NCBI GenBank assembly: GCA_958296285.1
Contig: OY282459.1
Coordinates: forward strand, 632,367-696,366
DNA from: an uncultured Alphaproteobacteria bacterium
GTDB taxonomy: Bacteria; Pseudomonadota; Alphaproteobacteria; JAPOUT01; G958296285
Length of the DNA stretch: 64,000 bases
Reading direction: 5' to 3'
This document shows, one piece after another, positions 16,617 to 24,534 of this stretch. The first letter of the stretch is position 1; the number at the start of each line of letters is the position of its first letter. Both the position numbers and the translations under genes were made by a program. Below the pieces are notes generated by a model. The model made no database searches. It was not told where the DNA came from and worked only from the letters and a program-made list of their open reading frames with translations.

Positions 16617-16800
16617 CTTTGTTTCGCCACGCCCGCCGACTATAGCGGGCTCACGCCCGCTTGGTTTTTTTGGGGGCTAGCCCCCCAAACCCCCCTTCAC
16701 CTTCAGCTTCTATGCATTAGTTCCCCTGGGGCAAATCCAAAATGCCTGTCTATGAAAAAGATGCCTGTCGCGGCAGCGACCCCCCCAAACCCCCCTTCAC
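16617..16800. repeat. Palindromic array fragment R7 plus module E
   Basis: It starts with the right arm of module B (TTTCGCCACGCCCGCCGAC), followed by a GCGGGC/GCCCGC hairpin, module D (GGGGGCTAGCCCCC) and module E (CTTCTATGCATTAGTTCCCC ... GTCTATGAAAAAG). The left arm of B is not adjacent; a candidate lies at 14294, on the other side of the methyltransferase cassette. Confidence 0.75.
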
Positions 16801-16833
16801 GAAACGCCGCCGCTTCTGATATAAACCCCGCAA

Positions 16834-16910
<77 letters not shown>

Positions 16911-16947
16911 TTCCTCATATAACGCTCTGATCGCAAGAACTCTTCTA

Positions 16948-17224
16948 GCAGGGGGCGCGTGGGTGGGTCGCATTTGCTCGCTCGCTACGCCACGAGTGGC
17001 TTGCTTCGCTCGCAAATGCTTTTTTCCCCACCCACCCACGCGCTTTCGGGGGGATTCCCCCGAACCCCCTTTTTCTTGGGGGAACTTCGTTCCCCCAAAC
17101 CCCCTTTTTACTTTCAGCTTCTATGCACTAGTTCCCCTGCGGCAAATCCAAAATGCCTCTCTATGAAAAAGATGCCCGCGGCGGCTCGCCGCCCCCCCCT
17201 TGACCCCCCTTTCACTTTCAGCTT
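16948..17224. repeat. Palindromic array R8 plus module E
   Basis: It contains the central linker (CTTCTAGCAGGGGG), module A (CGCGTGGGTGGGTCGC ... CCCACCCACGCG) with the CGCCACGAGTGGC sub-repeat, module C (TTCGGGGGGATTCCCCCGAA), D (GGGGGAACTTCGTTCCCCC), then module E and a second D-like end. It fills the space between tRNA-Ile and the VOC gene. Confidence 0.85.
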
Positions 17225-17680
17225 CTATGCTTTCGGCGGATCGCCGCCCTTCATCATCGCCGCCTGACGCCGCTTCATCTCCTCAGCAGATACATCCTCT
17301 ATATGAGTCGCAAACCACCACTCATTGCCCCCTAAATCCCGAACCCCCGCCGCCCGATCACCATAAAACTCATCCTCAGGAACCCGCAAACTCTCCATCC
17401 CCGCATCAAGAGCGCGTTTGTAAACCGCATCCACATCCTCAATGTAAAGATAAAGCATGCAGGGCAGAGGAGAAAAATCCTCCCGCGCATCCGACATCAT
17501 CACAACAGACGAGCCAATCCGCATCTGCGCATGCATGATCTTGCCGTCAGGCAGGGTCTCGCGGCTGATCTCCTCGGCGTCAAAAACGCGCTTCAACGTC
17601 TCCATCACCTCCGAAACCCGATGAACGCGCAAATAAGGCGTGATCGTATGAAATCCTTCGGGAATATATCGCGCAGCCAT
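17225..17680 (-). CDS. VOC (glyoxalase/PhnB-like) family protein
   Basis: This 151-residue protein starts at MAARYIPEGFHTITPYL, with AAGGAAG 6 nt upstream. It has the paired beta-alpha-beta-beta-beta modules of the vicinal-oxygen-chelate fold: FHTITPYLRVHRVSEVMETLKRVFDAEE, then MRIGSSVVMMSD, then MLYLYIEDVDAVYKRALDAG and YGDRAAGVRDLGGNEWWFATH, which resembles PhnB/YdcJ-type members. The substrate is unknown. It is the second gene of an operon with the MAPEG protein, 11 bp apart. The + strand is C+A-rich here, next to array R8. Confidence 0.8.
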   Translation of the reverse strand: MAARYIPEGFHTITPYLRVHRVSEVMETLKRVFDAEEISRETLPDGKIMHAQMRIGSSVVMMSDAREDFSPLPCMLYLYIEDVDAVYKRALDAGMESLRVPEDEFYGDRAAGVRDLGGNEWWFATHIEDVSAEEMKRRQAAMMKGGDPPKA

Positions 17681-17691
17681 AGGGCGCTTCC

Positions 17692-18114
17692 TTACGACAG
17701 AAGCAGATAAATCTCGCGCGCCGACATGACGCCCAAGACAAGCCACGCCAGCATGAAGATATAGAAGCGCGCCATGACTTTATTGATCGTGCATTGGATG
17801 AGGCTGTGGATGAGTCTCAGGGCGACATAGATCCAAGCCATCCAGACATAGGCGAGATCCACATGTTCGGCGACAGCGATGGCGATCGCGATGGCGTAGA
17901 AGACTGTGGGTTGCTCGAGGAGATGGTTGTAGTTATCCATCAGTTGTCGGGTTGGGGTTGGGGGTGGGGGGATGTCTTTGGTATGGAGGCCGGCTTTTTG
18001 GGGGTTCATTTTTTTCGCCATCATGTATCGGGCTCTTGCGGTGAAGGCGATGATAGTGATGACGAAGGTAAGGATGGCGAGGGCGGGGATAGATGCGAGG
18101 AAGATGGATTGCAT
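17692..18114 (-). CDS. MAPEG family integral membrane protein
   Basis: This 140-residue protein with about four membrane helices belongs to the MAPEG family (membrane-associated glutathione and eicosanoid metabolism proteins). The family signature is MDNYNHLLEQPTVFYAIAIA followed by VWMAWIYVALRLIHSLIQ. AAAAGGAGAACCACC precedes the ATG. Bacterial members are presumed glutathione-dependent detoxifiers of the inner membrane. It precedes a VOC-fold gene that may act on related substrates. The distal 5' part is very G+T-rich on the + strand beside array R9. Confidence 0.85.
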   Translation of the reverse strand: MQSIFLASIPALAILTFVITIIAFTARARYMMAKKMNPQKAGLHTKDIPPPPTPTRQLMDNYNHLLEQPTVFYAIAIAIAVAEHVDLAYVWMAWIYVALRLIHSLIQCTINKVMARFYIFMLAWLVLGVMSAREIYLLLS

Positions 18115-18169
18115 GGTGGTTCTCCTTTTAGATTTTCTCTGGGGGAGATTATAGCATAGAAGTCTAGCG

Positions 18170-18467
18170 TGAAAAGGGGGGGGTCAAGGGGGGCTTGCCC
18201 CCCTTGAGAAAAGGGGGGGTCGGGGGGAATCCCCCCGAAAGGTCGGCGGGCGTGGCGAAACGAAGCCGAGCGTAGCGAGGCGAGAAGCCCGCCGACCCCC
18301 CTCCAAGAGCTCTTCTAGCAGGGGGCGCGTGGGTGGGTCGCATTTGCTCGCTTCGCGTTGCTTCGCTCGCAAATGCTTTTTTCCCACCCACCCACGCGTT
18401 TTCGGGGGGGATTCCCCCCCGATCCCCCTCTTTTTTTGGGGGGCTAGCCCCCCAAACCCCCCTTTTT
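18170..18467. repeat. Palindromic array R9 (complete)
   Basis: This is one of the most complete arrays. Left to right: D (GGGGGGCTTGCCCCCC), C (TCGGGGGGAATCCCCCCGA), B (GTCGGCGGGC ... GCCCGCCGAC), linker (CAAGAGCTCTTCTAGCAG), A (CGCGTGGGTGGGTCGC ... CCCACCCACGCG), C inverted and D inverted (GGGGGGCTAGCCCCCC). The whole block is close to one 300-bp imperfect palindrome, capable of a large cruciform. Confidence 0.9.
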
Positions 18468-18468
18468 C

Positions 18469-19296
18469 TTAAGAGTCCTTTTTTTCCTCTTCCTCGCCCT
18501 TCCCCTCTTCAGACGACTCATCCAACACAGAACCCGTCTCAGGAGCAGAAGGTTCAGGCGCAGGCGCAGGCGGCGCAGGCGGCGGCGCAGGAGCCTCCGC
18601 GACAGGATCAGCCGGCGGCGAAACGCTCGCCCGCGCCCGAGCCGCCGCCGCCACAGCGCCCGAAAAATCACCCTCGTCCGCCACAGCAGAACCCCGCGAG
18701 CGACCAAAGAAAAAATGCAGAACCGTCATCACAAAGAAAAAAACCAAACCCAAAAAAACCCGCATATCCGCCACATTCACAAAAGGCGGCGCGAAAGGCA
18801 CGGCAATCGTCTTGCTCATCGCCTCCAATTTGAACGCATGACTCGCGACAAAATCAGGATGACTCCCAATCTCCATCAAATCGCGCCTGGAACGATAACG
18901 CACCAGCGCCACCTGCGACCAACGCTCCGCGCCCTCCAACCCCTGCAAATCTATCGCCTGCGACACCGTCGCGCCGACCAAAACAGGATGAGACGCCCGC
19001 CACAAAATCTCAGGCAGAATGAAGTCCCGATATTTCGCCATCGCCTCTTCGGCTTTCGCGGCGGCGTCCCCGCTCCGCATCTCTATCAGATTGATCATCA
19101 GAAACTCGCCGCCGTCATCCTCCTCCATGAAGCGCTTGATCTGCTCAAGCCGCGCCGGCGTCTGATCGCGCTGGGCGAATTTCTCGGTGTAAGCGGCAAT
19201 TTCGGCAGGCGTCAGAGGCCCAAGCGTGTTGGTGTACCACCAGCAAAAGCCGACAAAAGCCGCGATGGGCAGAACCCATATCAACAGAATACGCAT
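18469..19296 (-). CDS. Membrane protein with DUF1330-like dimeric alpha-beta barrel domain
   Basis: This is a 275-residue protein starting at MRILLIWVLPIAAFVGFCWW behind AGGAGGGGG. The first helix is a membrane anchor. Residues about 62-165 (EFLMINLIEMRSGD ... YRDFILPEILWRASHPVLVGATVSQ ... WSQVALVRYRSRRDLMEIGSHPDF) look like a DUF1330/antibiotic-monooxygenase-type ferredoxin-like domain. A second membrane helix (VFLGLVFFFVMTVLHFFFG) and a Pro/Ala-rich then Glu/Lys-rich tail follow. The stop lies at the very edge of array R9, and the tail codons are strongly C-rich on the + strand. The function is unknown. Confidence 0.6.
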   Translation of the reverse strand: MRILLIWVLPIAAFVGFCWWYTNTLGPLTPAEIAAYTEKFAQRDQTPARLEQIKRFMEEDDGGEFLMINLIEMRSGDAAAKAEEAMAKYRDFILPEILWRASHPVLVGATVSQAIDLQGLEGAERWSQVALVRYRSRRDLMEIGSHPDFVASHAFKLEAMSKTIAVPFAPPFVNVADMRVFLGLVFFFVMTVLHFFFGRSRGSAVADEGDFSGAVAAAARARASVSPPADPVAEAPAPPPAPPAPAPEPSAPETGSVLDESSEEGKGEEEEKKDS

Positions 19297-19451
19297 ATCC
19301 CCCTCCTTTCCCCTATCTCCCCTATTTTCCCCGATCCGATCGGGAATCTTGGCATAGAAGCCCCCTCGCAGCGCTTCCCTTGCGCGAAAGGCTCGCCAAG
19401 TGTAGATTATTTCGCAAGAGAGCGCTAGGCGATTTTTCCGATGAATCTCAC

Positions 19452-20594
19452 ATGAATCTGACACAAGCCGACGACTTCCCAATCCATCAAACGCCGGAGC
19501 CGATCGCCCATGCGGGCTCGGACAAAAATTTCTACGATCGCTACTTCTTTAATGGCTACGCGAATGGCGGCGCGCTCTCCGCCGAGATTCCCTTCTTCGC
19601 CGCCGCGATGGGCTTTTATCCGAATCTCAATATCGCCGACGCCGCCTTCTCCTTCATTCATCAGGGCAGACAGCATAATCTTCGCGCCTCCAAACATCTC
19701 AAGATGGAGCGGATGGATTTAGAGGTCGGCCCCATCGCCGTGGCAGTGGAGAAGCCGTTGGAGCGTCTGCGCCTGCGCGTCTCGGAGAATGAGTTTGGCA
19801 TCGCCGCCGACCTTCTCTTTTCCCGCCGCGCCCCGCCGATAGAAGAGCCGCGATTCACAAGACGCCAGGGCCCCCGCGCCATGATGGACTATACGCGATT
19901 CACGCAGAACGGAACCTATCAAGGCTGGATCCGCTTCCAAGAGAAGAGGATCACGATCGCGCCGGAAAAATTTTGGGGGACGCGGGATCGCTCATGGGGG
20001 ATTCGCCCTGTCGGGCTGCCCGATTCGCAGCCTCCGGCGCCGCCCAGTTTTCCGCAGTTTTTTTGGCTCTGGTCGCCGATCAATTTCCCCGACCATCTTC
20101 TCTTTTGCCACAGCAATGAGGACGCCGAGGGGAAGCCGTGGAACAAGAGCGCCATCTTGGTCGCTTTGGAAGGCGAGACCATTCCGCTCATTCTCGCCGA
20201 GAAGCGTCTTATTTTCGCCTCCGGGACGCGCCATGCCGAAGAGGCGGCGCTCCGCTTTCGGACGGCGGAGGGGGGCGGCGGGGGCGGGGGCGGGCGCGAG
20301 ATTCTCGTCCGCCTTAAGAAAGAGATGAATTTCTTTATGAACGGCATCGGCTATCTGTCGCCCGATTGGGGGCATGGGCTTGACAAGGGCGCGGAGGCGA
20401 TCGGCTATGATTCTTGGAGTTTGGCGGAAGTGGAAGAGACGGCGCTGCCTTTTCTCCATGTTCAGGCGCTCTGCCGCGCCGAAATGACGGGCTTGGATCA
20501 GAAGAAGCGGGAAGGTTCGGGGGTGCTGGAGCAGCTCATTTTGGGACCGCACGAGCCTTCGGGCTTCGGCGATCTGTTGGACGGCGCGCGCTGA
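19452..20594 (+). CDS. Hypothetical protein paired with a phosphotransferase (DUF7064-like)
   Basis: This is a 380-residue protein started at MNLTQADDFPIHQTPEP; no strong ribosome site is visible, so the start is tentative. It contains NFYDRYFFNGY, ALSAEIPFFAAAMGFYPNLN, YQGWIRFQEKRITIAPEKFW and GTRDRSWGIRPVG, a pattern found in proteins adjacent to acyl-CoA-dehydrogenase-type phosphotransferases. It has no membrane segment. A run of eight Gly codons interrupts the late part. The downstream phosphotransferase gene starts 6 bp after the stop, so the two probably serve one pathway, perhaps lipid or steroid-like catabolism. Confidence 0.55.
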   Translation: MNLTQADDFPIHQTPEPIAHAGSDKNFYDRYFFNGYANGGALSAEIPFFAAAMGFYPNLNIADAAFSFIHQGRQHNLRASKHLKMERMDLEVGPIAVAVEKPLERLRLRVSENEFGIAADLLFSRRAPPIEEPRFTRRQGPRAMMDYTRFTQNGTYQGWIRFQEKRITIAPEKFWGTRDRSWGIRPVGLPDSQPPAPPSFPQFFWLWSPINFPDHLLFCHSNEDAEGKPWNKSAILVALEGETIPLILAEKRLIFASGTRHAEEAALRFRTAEGGGGGGGGREILVRLKKEMNFFMNGIGYLSPDWGHGLDKGAEAIGYDSWSLAEVEETALPFLHVQALCRAEMTGLDQKKREGSGVLEQLILGPHEPSGFGDLLDGAR

Positions 20595-20600
20595 CGGCTC

Positions 20601-21656
20601 ATGCTGCGGGAGATTTCCGAAAAACTGGCGCTTTATCTCTCGCGGCATTTTCAAGAGGCGGAGGTCAGCGCGCTGGAGCGCGTTCATGGCGGAGCCTCCC
20701 GCGAGACTTATCGCTTTCGGCTTCGCTTCCGCGAGAAGGGCGAGGGGGTCGCGGGGGGCGCGAGGCGGGAGCGGCGTCTTATTCTGCGCCGCCAGCCTGT
20801 CGGCAGTCTGATAGAGACGGAAGCCCGCGCCGAATATGCCGCCTATCAAATTTTTCAAAAGAGCGATGTGCCTGTGCCTGAGGTTTTGTTTTTGGAAGAG
20901 GCGGGCGGGATTTTGGAGCGTCCTTTTTTCATCATGGAGGAGGTGTCGGGCTGCGAGAGCGCCAGCCCTTTCGTCTCGGATCCTTATGGGGGCGCGCGCG
21001 AGAGGATCGGGCGGCGCTTTTGGGAGATTTTGGGAAAAATCTCGGCGGATGAGGCGCGCGCGCTCCGTTTTGCCGAGCGGATGCCGTCTCCGAAACGGGA
21101 AGAGTGCTGGCGGCGCGAATTGGATTATTGGGAGGGCGTGATTGACGAAGATGAGGTGGAGCCCAATCCGATTGTCCGCGCCGCGATAAGGAGGCTTAGG
21201 CGGGAGCCTCCGCCGCCGCCTGAGAGGATCGCGCTGGTGCATGGCGATTATCGCACCGGCAATTTTCTTTTCAACGCGGCGGGCGAGATATGCGCCATTT
21301 TGGATTGGGAGATGGCGCATTTGGGCGATCCGTTGGAGGATGTCGCTTGGGCGCTGGACGCGCTTTGGGCTTTTGACGATGCGGCGCGGCCGGGCGGCAT
21401 GATTCCGACAGACGAGGCGCTGGCGATTTGGCGGGAGGTCAGCGGAATTGGCGTAAAAGGCGGGGCGCTTCGCTGGTGGCGGATTTTCGCGGCGGTCAAG
21501 GGCGTGGCGATTTGGACTTCTTCGGCGAAGGAGTTTGGCGAGGGCGCGAACAGGGATCCCGTTCTGGCTTTGAGCGGCTGGTATACGCTGGCGCGGCACA
21601 ATAGGATTTTGCTTTCGCTGCTTGACGGGGGCGGGGAGGTTTCGGGTGTCGCCTGA
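20601..21656 (+). CDS. Phosphotransferase (APH/ACAD10-like kinase fold)
   Basis: The protein has 351 residues with the aminoglycoside-phosphotransferase-like kinase fold. GGASRETYRFRL is the nucleotide-binding strand-turn, RRLILRRQPVGSLI carries the Lys-equivalent region, LVHGDYRTGNFLF is the catalytic loop (Asp and Asn) and CAILDWEMAHLGDPLEDVAW is the metal-binding Asp loop. Such kinases act on small molecules, often 4-hydroxy acyl-CoA intermediates next to acyl-CoA dehydrogenases; the substrate here is not visible. It overlaps the next gene by 11 bp. Confidence 0.8.
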   Translation: MLREISEKLALYLSRHFQEAEVSALERVHGGASRETYRFRLRFREKGEGVAGGARRERRLILRRQPVGSLIETEARAEYAAYQIFQKSDVPVPEVLFLEEAGGILERPFFIMEEVSGCESASPFVSDPYGGARERIGRRFWEILGKISADEARALRFAERMPSPKREECWRRELDYWEGVIDEDEVEPNPIVRAAIRRLRREPPPPPERIALVHGDYRTGNFLFNAAGEICAILDWEMAHLGDPLEDVAWALDALWAFDDAARPGGMIPTDEALAIWREVSGIGVKGGALRWWRIFAAVKGVAIWTSSAKEFGEGANRDPVLALSGWYTLARHNRILLSLLDGGGEVSGVA

Positions 21657-22110
21657 GGTTGGCGATATTTTGCGCGCTGTGTTTTTGCAGATGCTGACGG
21701 AGGTTGCGCCGCGCATGGGCGAGGATTATGACGCGAAGCAGGCTTCTGTTTTGGGGGCGCTGATGGTGTTTTGCGCTGATGAGTATGAGCGCGCGGCGGA
21801 GATTCGGGTTAGGGAGAATGGGGCGATGCGCGTCATTTTCAAGAGGGCGTTGCGGCATATTGGCGCGGGGGGCGAGGGGGTTGCCGGGGATTTGCGGGAG
21901 GAGTTGGAGCGGGCTGTTGAGATGGTTGAGGGGTCTTTGGCGATTTCGGAGCTTAATCGGGTGAATTATTTTTATCGGCGGGTTTTGGTTTGTTTGCAGG
22001 ATTTTTGCGAGGGTGAGGATGCGGGCTGGGCTAGGGATTTGGATCGGGAGATATGGCTGTGTTTGCGTTTGATGGCGGAGGGTCGTGTGGTTCGGTTGCC
22101 GGGGATGTGA
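21646..22110 (+). CDS. Hypothetical protein
   Basis: This is a 154-residue protein. The GTG at 21646 (VSPEVGDILRAVF...) is chosen because GGGGAGG lies 6-8 nt before it and it overlaps the phosphotransferase stop, implying coupling. It is all-helical and acidic, with no membrane segment or known motif; stretches such as MGEDYDAKQASVLGALMVFCADEYERA suggest a four-helix bundle. The DNA is extremely G+T-rich (hand count over 22021-22080: G 28, C 7, T 17, A 8) beside array R10. The partner kinase context is the only functional hint. Confidence 0.55.
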   Translation: MSPEVGDILRAVFLQMLTEVAPRMGEDYDAKQASVLGALMVFCADEYERAAEIRVRENGAMRVIFKRALRHIGAGGEGVAGDLREELERAVEMVEGSLAISELNRVNYFYRRVLVCLQDFCEGEDAGWARDLDREIWLCLRLMAEGRVVRLPGM

Positions 22111-22126
22111 GGCATGGAATCTCCCT

Positions 22127-22425
22127 GTGAAGGGGGGTCAAGGGGGGCTTGCCCCCCTTGAAAAAAGGGGGTTCGGGGGAAACCCCCGAATAGTCGGCGG
22201 GCGTGGCGAAACGAAGCGAGCGTTAGCGAGCGAGAAAGCCCGCCGACCCCCCTGCATCGCGTGAGCTCTTGCGAGCAGGGGGCGCGTGGGTGGGTCGCAT
22301 TTGCTCGCTGCACTGCGTTTGCTCGCAAATGCTCTTTTCCCACCCACCCACGCGCTTTCGGGGGGGATTCCCCCCCGATCCCCCTCTTTTTTTGGGGGGC
22401 AAGCCCCCCAAACCCCCCTCACAAG
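22127..22425. repeat. Palindromic array R10 (complete)
   Basis: Left to right: D (GGGGGGCTTGCCCCCC), C (TTCGGGGGAAACCCCCGAA), B (GTCGGCGGGC ... GCCCGCCGAC), linker (GAGCTCTTGCGAGCAG), A (GCGTGGGTGGGTCGC ... CCCACCCACGC), C inverted, D inverted. The + strand composition flips from G+T to C+A across it. The DsbD gene follows 55 bp later; the remainder of the gap holds nothing else. Confidence 0.9.
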
Positions 22426-22479
22426 AAGCGCGGCAGCGACTTGTCTCCTGCCCCAACCAAGACTAACATCCAATCCGCT

Positions 22480-24495
22480 ATGACCCGATACGCCCTCGCC
22501 CTCGCCGCCTTCGCCGCCCTCGCCGCCAACACCCTCAGCGCCGAAAACGCCGCAGCGCCCAACAACCACCGCATGACAATCCAAATAGGCTCCCATAACC
22601 CCCAAACAACCTACGCCCTAATGGAATTCCATCTCAAACCAGGATGGACAACCTATTGGAAAAACCCAGGAGACGCAGGAATCCCCCTCCACATCACCAA
22701 AACCCAAACCCAAAACATCAACGCGCCCAAAATCCTCTGGCCCCCCCCCGAAAGAATCGCCTATCAAGACGGATCGGAATCCTACGGCTATAAAAACTAT
22801 GTCGCCATTCCTATCGCCCTCCAAACCCAAAACGCCTCAAAAAACGCGACCCTCCGCCTCAAAGGACGCTACGCCGTCTGCGCCGAAATCTGCATCCCCT
22901 ACGAGTTTGACGAAACGCTCCATCTCCCCGCCAAACACGCCGCGCCCGAAACGGATCGCCTGATTGAAAAAGCGCTCGCCCGCATCCCAACGCCGATAAA
23001 AGATCCCTCGCTCCGAATCTCCTTCGGCGAAAAAACCCTGACAATGGAAATGGCCGCGCCAAGCCATAAGAGCGGCATGATCGCGCGAGACATCTTTCTA
23101 AAAACAGACTCGCCCCAAAGTTTCGGCAAGCCGGCAATCACAAGCGAGAACGGCAAAATGACGGCGCTCTTCCCCCGAAGCCTGCCCGACAATATCGCGC
23201 CATGGCGGGCGAAATTGGATATCGTCATTCTCGGCGAAACACGCGCCCGCCAACTCTCCTACAATCCCGCCGCGCCCCAAACCGCCATGAATCTCGCCGC
23301 TTGGCTGCTCCTGTTCCTCTCCGCCTTTCTAGGCGGACTCATTCTGAACATCATGCCCTGCGTGCTGCCTGTCGTGGCTCTAAAACTCTCGCAAGCCTCC
23401 TACGCCGCGCGAAGCCTGTCGGCAGAGAGGCAGTTCGGCATGACGATCCTCGGCATTCTGACCTCGTTCCTTCTCTTCGCGCTGCTGCTCTTTCTGCTGC
23501 GCGAGGCGGGCGAGGCTGTCGGATGGGGCTTTCATTTCCAAGAGCCTGTCTTTGTCGCGCTGATGATGGCGATTTTGAGCCTCTTCGCCCTCGCGCAGAC
23601 AGGCGCGCTCTCGCTCAGTCTCCCCGCCGCCGCGCAGTCCGGCATGGACAGAATCTTCGCCTCTTTGTCGGCGGAGAAGAGTCTCTTTCATTTTTTCTAT
23701 GGGGGCGTGATCGCGCTCCTTGCGACCCCCTGCACCGCGCCCTTCTTGGGGAGCGCCGCCGCTTTCGCCCTGACGAGAGAGTTCCCGACAATCCTCGCCC
23801 TCTTCCTCGCCATCGGGACGGGACTGTCCGCGCCCTATATTCTCGCCCTCGCCCTTCCCGAAACCCTTCGCGCCAAAATCATGCCGAAGGGCGGCGCATG
23901 GACGCGCTATGTTCAATATGGGGCGGCGGCGCTTCTTGTCGGCTCGGTTTTGTGGCTCTTATGGGTTTTGTCGCGGCAGATCGGAACGGCGCCGGCTCTT
24001 CTGATCTTTTTTCTCATGCAGGGGGCGCTTTTAAGTTTAAGTTTAAGAGGGGAAGCGCTCCGCTTGTTCGCGGCGGCGGCGCTCTTGACGGCGGTCGCCG
24101 CGCCGGCTCTTCTCGCGCCGAAGCCTGATACGCCTCAAACTTCGCGGGAAGACGGGCTTCTGTGGCGCGCCTTCAACGCCGAAGAGATCCGCCGCATGAC
24201 GCGGCAGGGCAAGACAGTCTTTTTGGATCTCACCGCCGATTGGTGTCTGACATGCCAATATAATCGGCGGAACGTGCTGAAGGATTCGGAGGTGATCGCG
24301 CGGCTGGGCGCTTCGGACATTCATCTGATGCGCGGCGATCTGACCAATCCCGCGCCGGAGATCAGCGCCTTTCTCAAAAAAGAGGGGCGCGCCGGCGTTC
24401 CCTTCAACGCCGTCTATCGGGGCGGGCGGCGCGTCATCTTGAGCGAGCTCTTGACGAAGGCGGCGCTCTTGGACTCTTTGGGAAAGCCGAACTAG
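22480..24495 (+). CDS. Thiol:disulfide interchange protein, DsbD/ScsB type
   Basis: This 671-residue protein moves electrons from cytoplasmic thioredoxin across the inner membrane to periplasmic thiols. Domains in order: signal peptide (MTRYALALAAFAALAANTLSA), an N-terminal periplasmic domain with CAEICIPY, a membrane core of about eight helices with the paired redox motifs NIMPCVLPVVALK and ATPCTAPFLGSAAA, and a C-terminal thioredoxin domain with ADWCLTCQYN. All the cysteine pairs are intact. The start is the ATG that gives a clean signal peptide; no ribosome site is evident. The first 700 bp are extremely C+A-rich next to array R10. Confidence 0.88.
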   Translation: MTRYALALAAFAALAANTLSAENAAAPNNHRMTIQIGSHNPQTTYALMEFHLKPGWTTYWKNPGDAGIPLHITKTQTQNINAPKILWPPPERIAYQDGSESYGYKNYVAIPIALQTQNASKNATLRLKGRYAVCAEICIPYEFDETLHLPAKHAAPETDRLIEKALARIPTPIKDPSLRISFGEKTLTMEMAAPSHKSGMIARDIFLKTDSPQSFGKPAITSENGKMTALFPRSLPDNIAPWRAKLDIVILGETRARQLSYNPAAPQTAMNLAAWLLLFLSAFLGGLILNIMPCVLPVVALKLSQASYAARSLSAERQFGMTILGILTSFLLFALLLFLLREAGEAVGWGFHFQEPVFVALMMAILSLFALAQTGALSLSLPAAAQSGMDRIFASLSAEKSLFHFFYGGVIALLATPCTAPFLGSAAAFALTREFPTILALFLAIGTGLSAPYILALALPETLRAKIMPKGGAWTRYVQYGAAALLVGSVLWLLWVLSRQIGTAPALLIFFLMQGALLSLSLRGEALRLFAAAALLTAVAAPALLAPKPDTPQTSREDGLLWRAFNAEEIRRMTRQGKTVFLDLTADWCLTCQYNRRNVLKDSEVIARLGASDIHLMRGDLTNPAPEISAFLKKEGRAGVPFNAVYRGGRRVILSELLTKAALLDSLGKPN

Positions 24496-24534
24496 AATGG
24501 GGGAGCGGAAAAAGAGGGCATAAAGGAGGGCATG

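Noticed and set aside
19992-21716. 574-codon minus-strand frame over the phosphotransferase region
   Set aside because: The plus-strand genes show kinase motifs and ribosome sites; the minus frame is Arg/Pro/Leu-rich with no motif.
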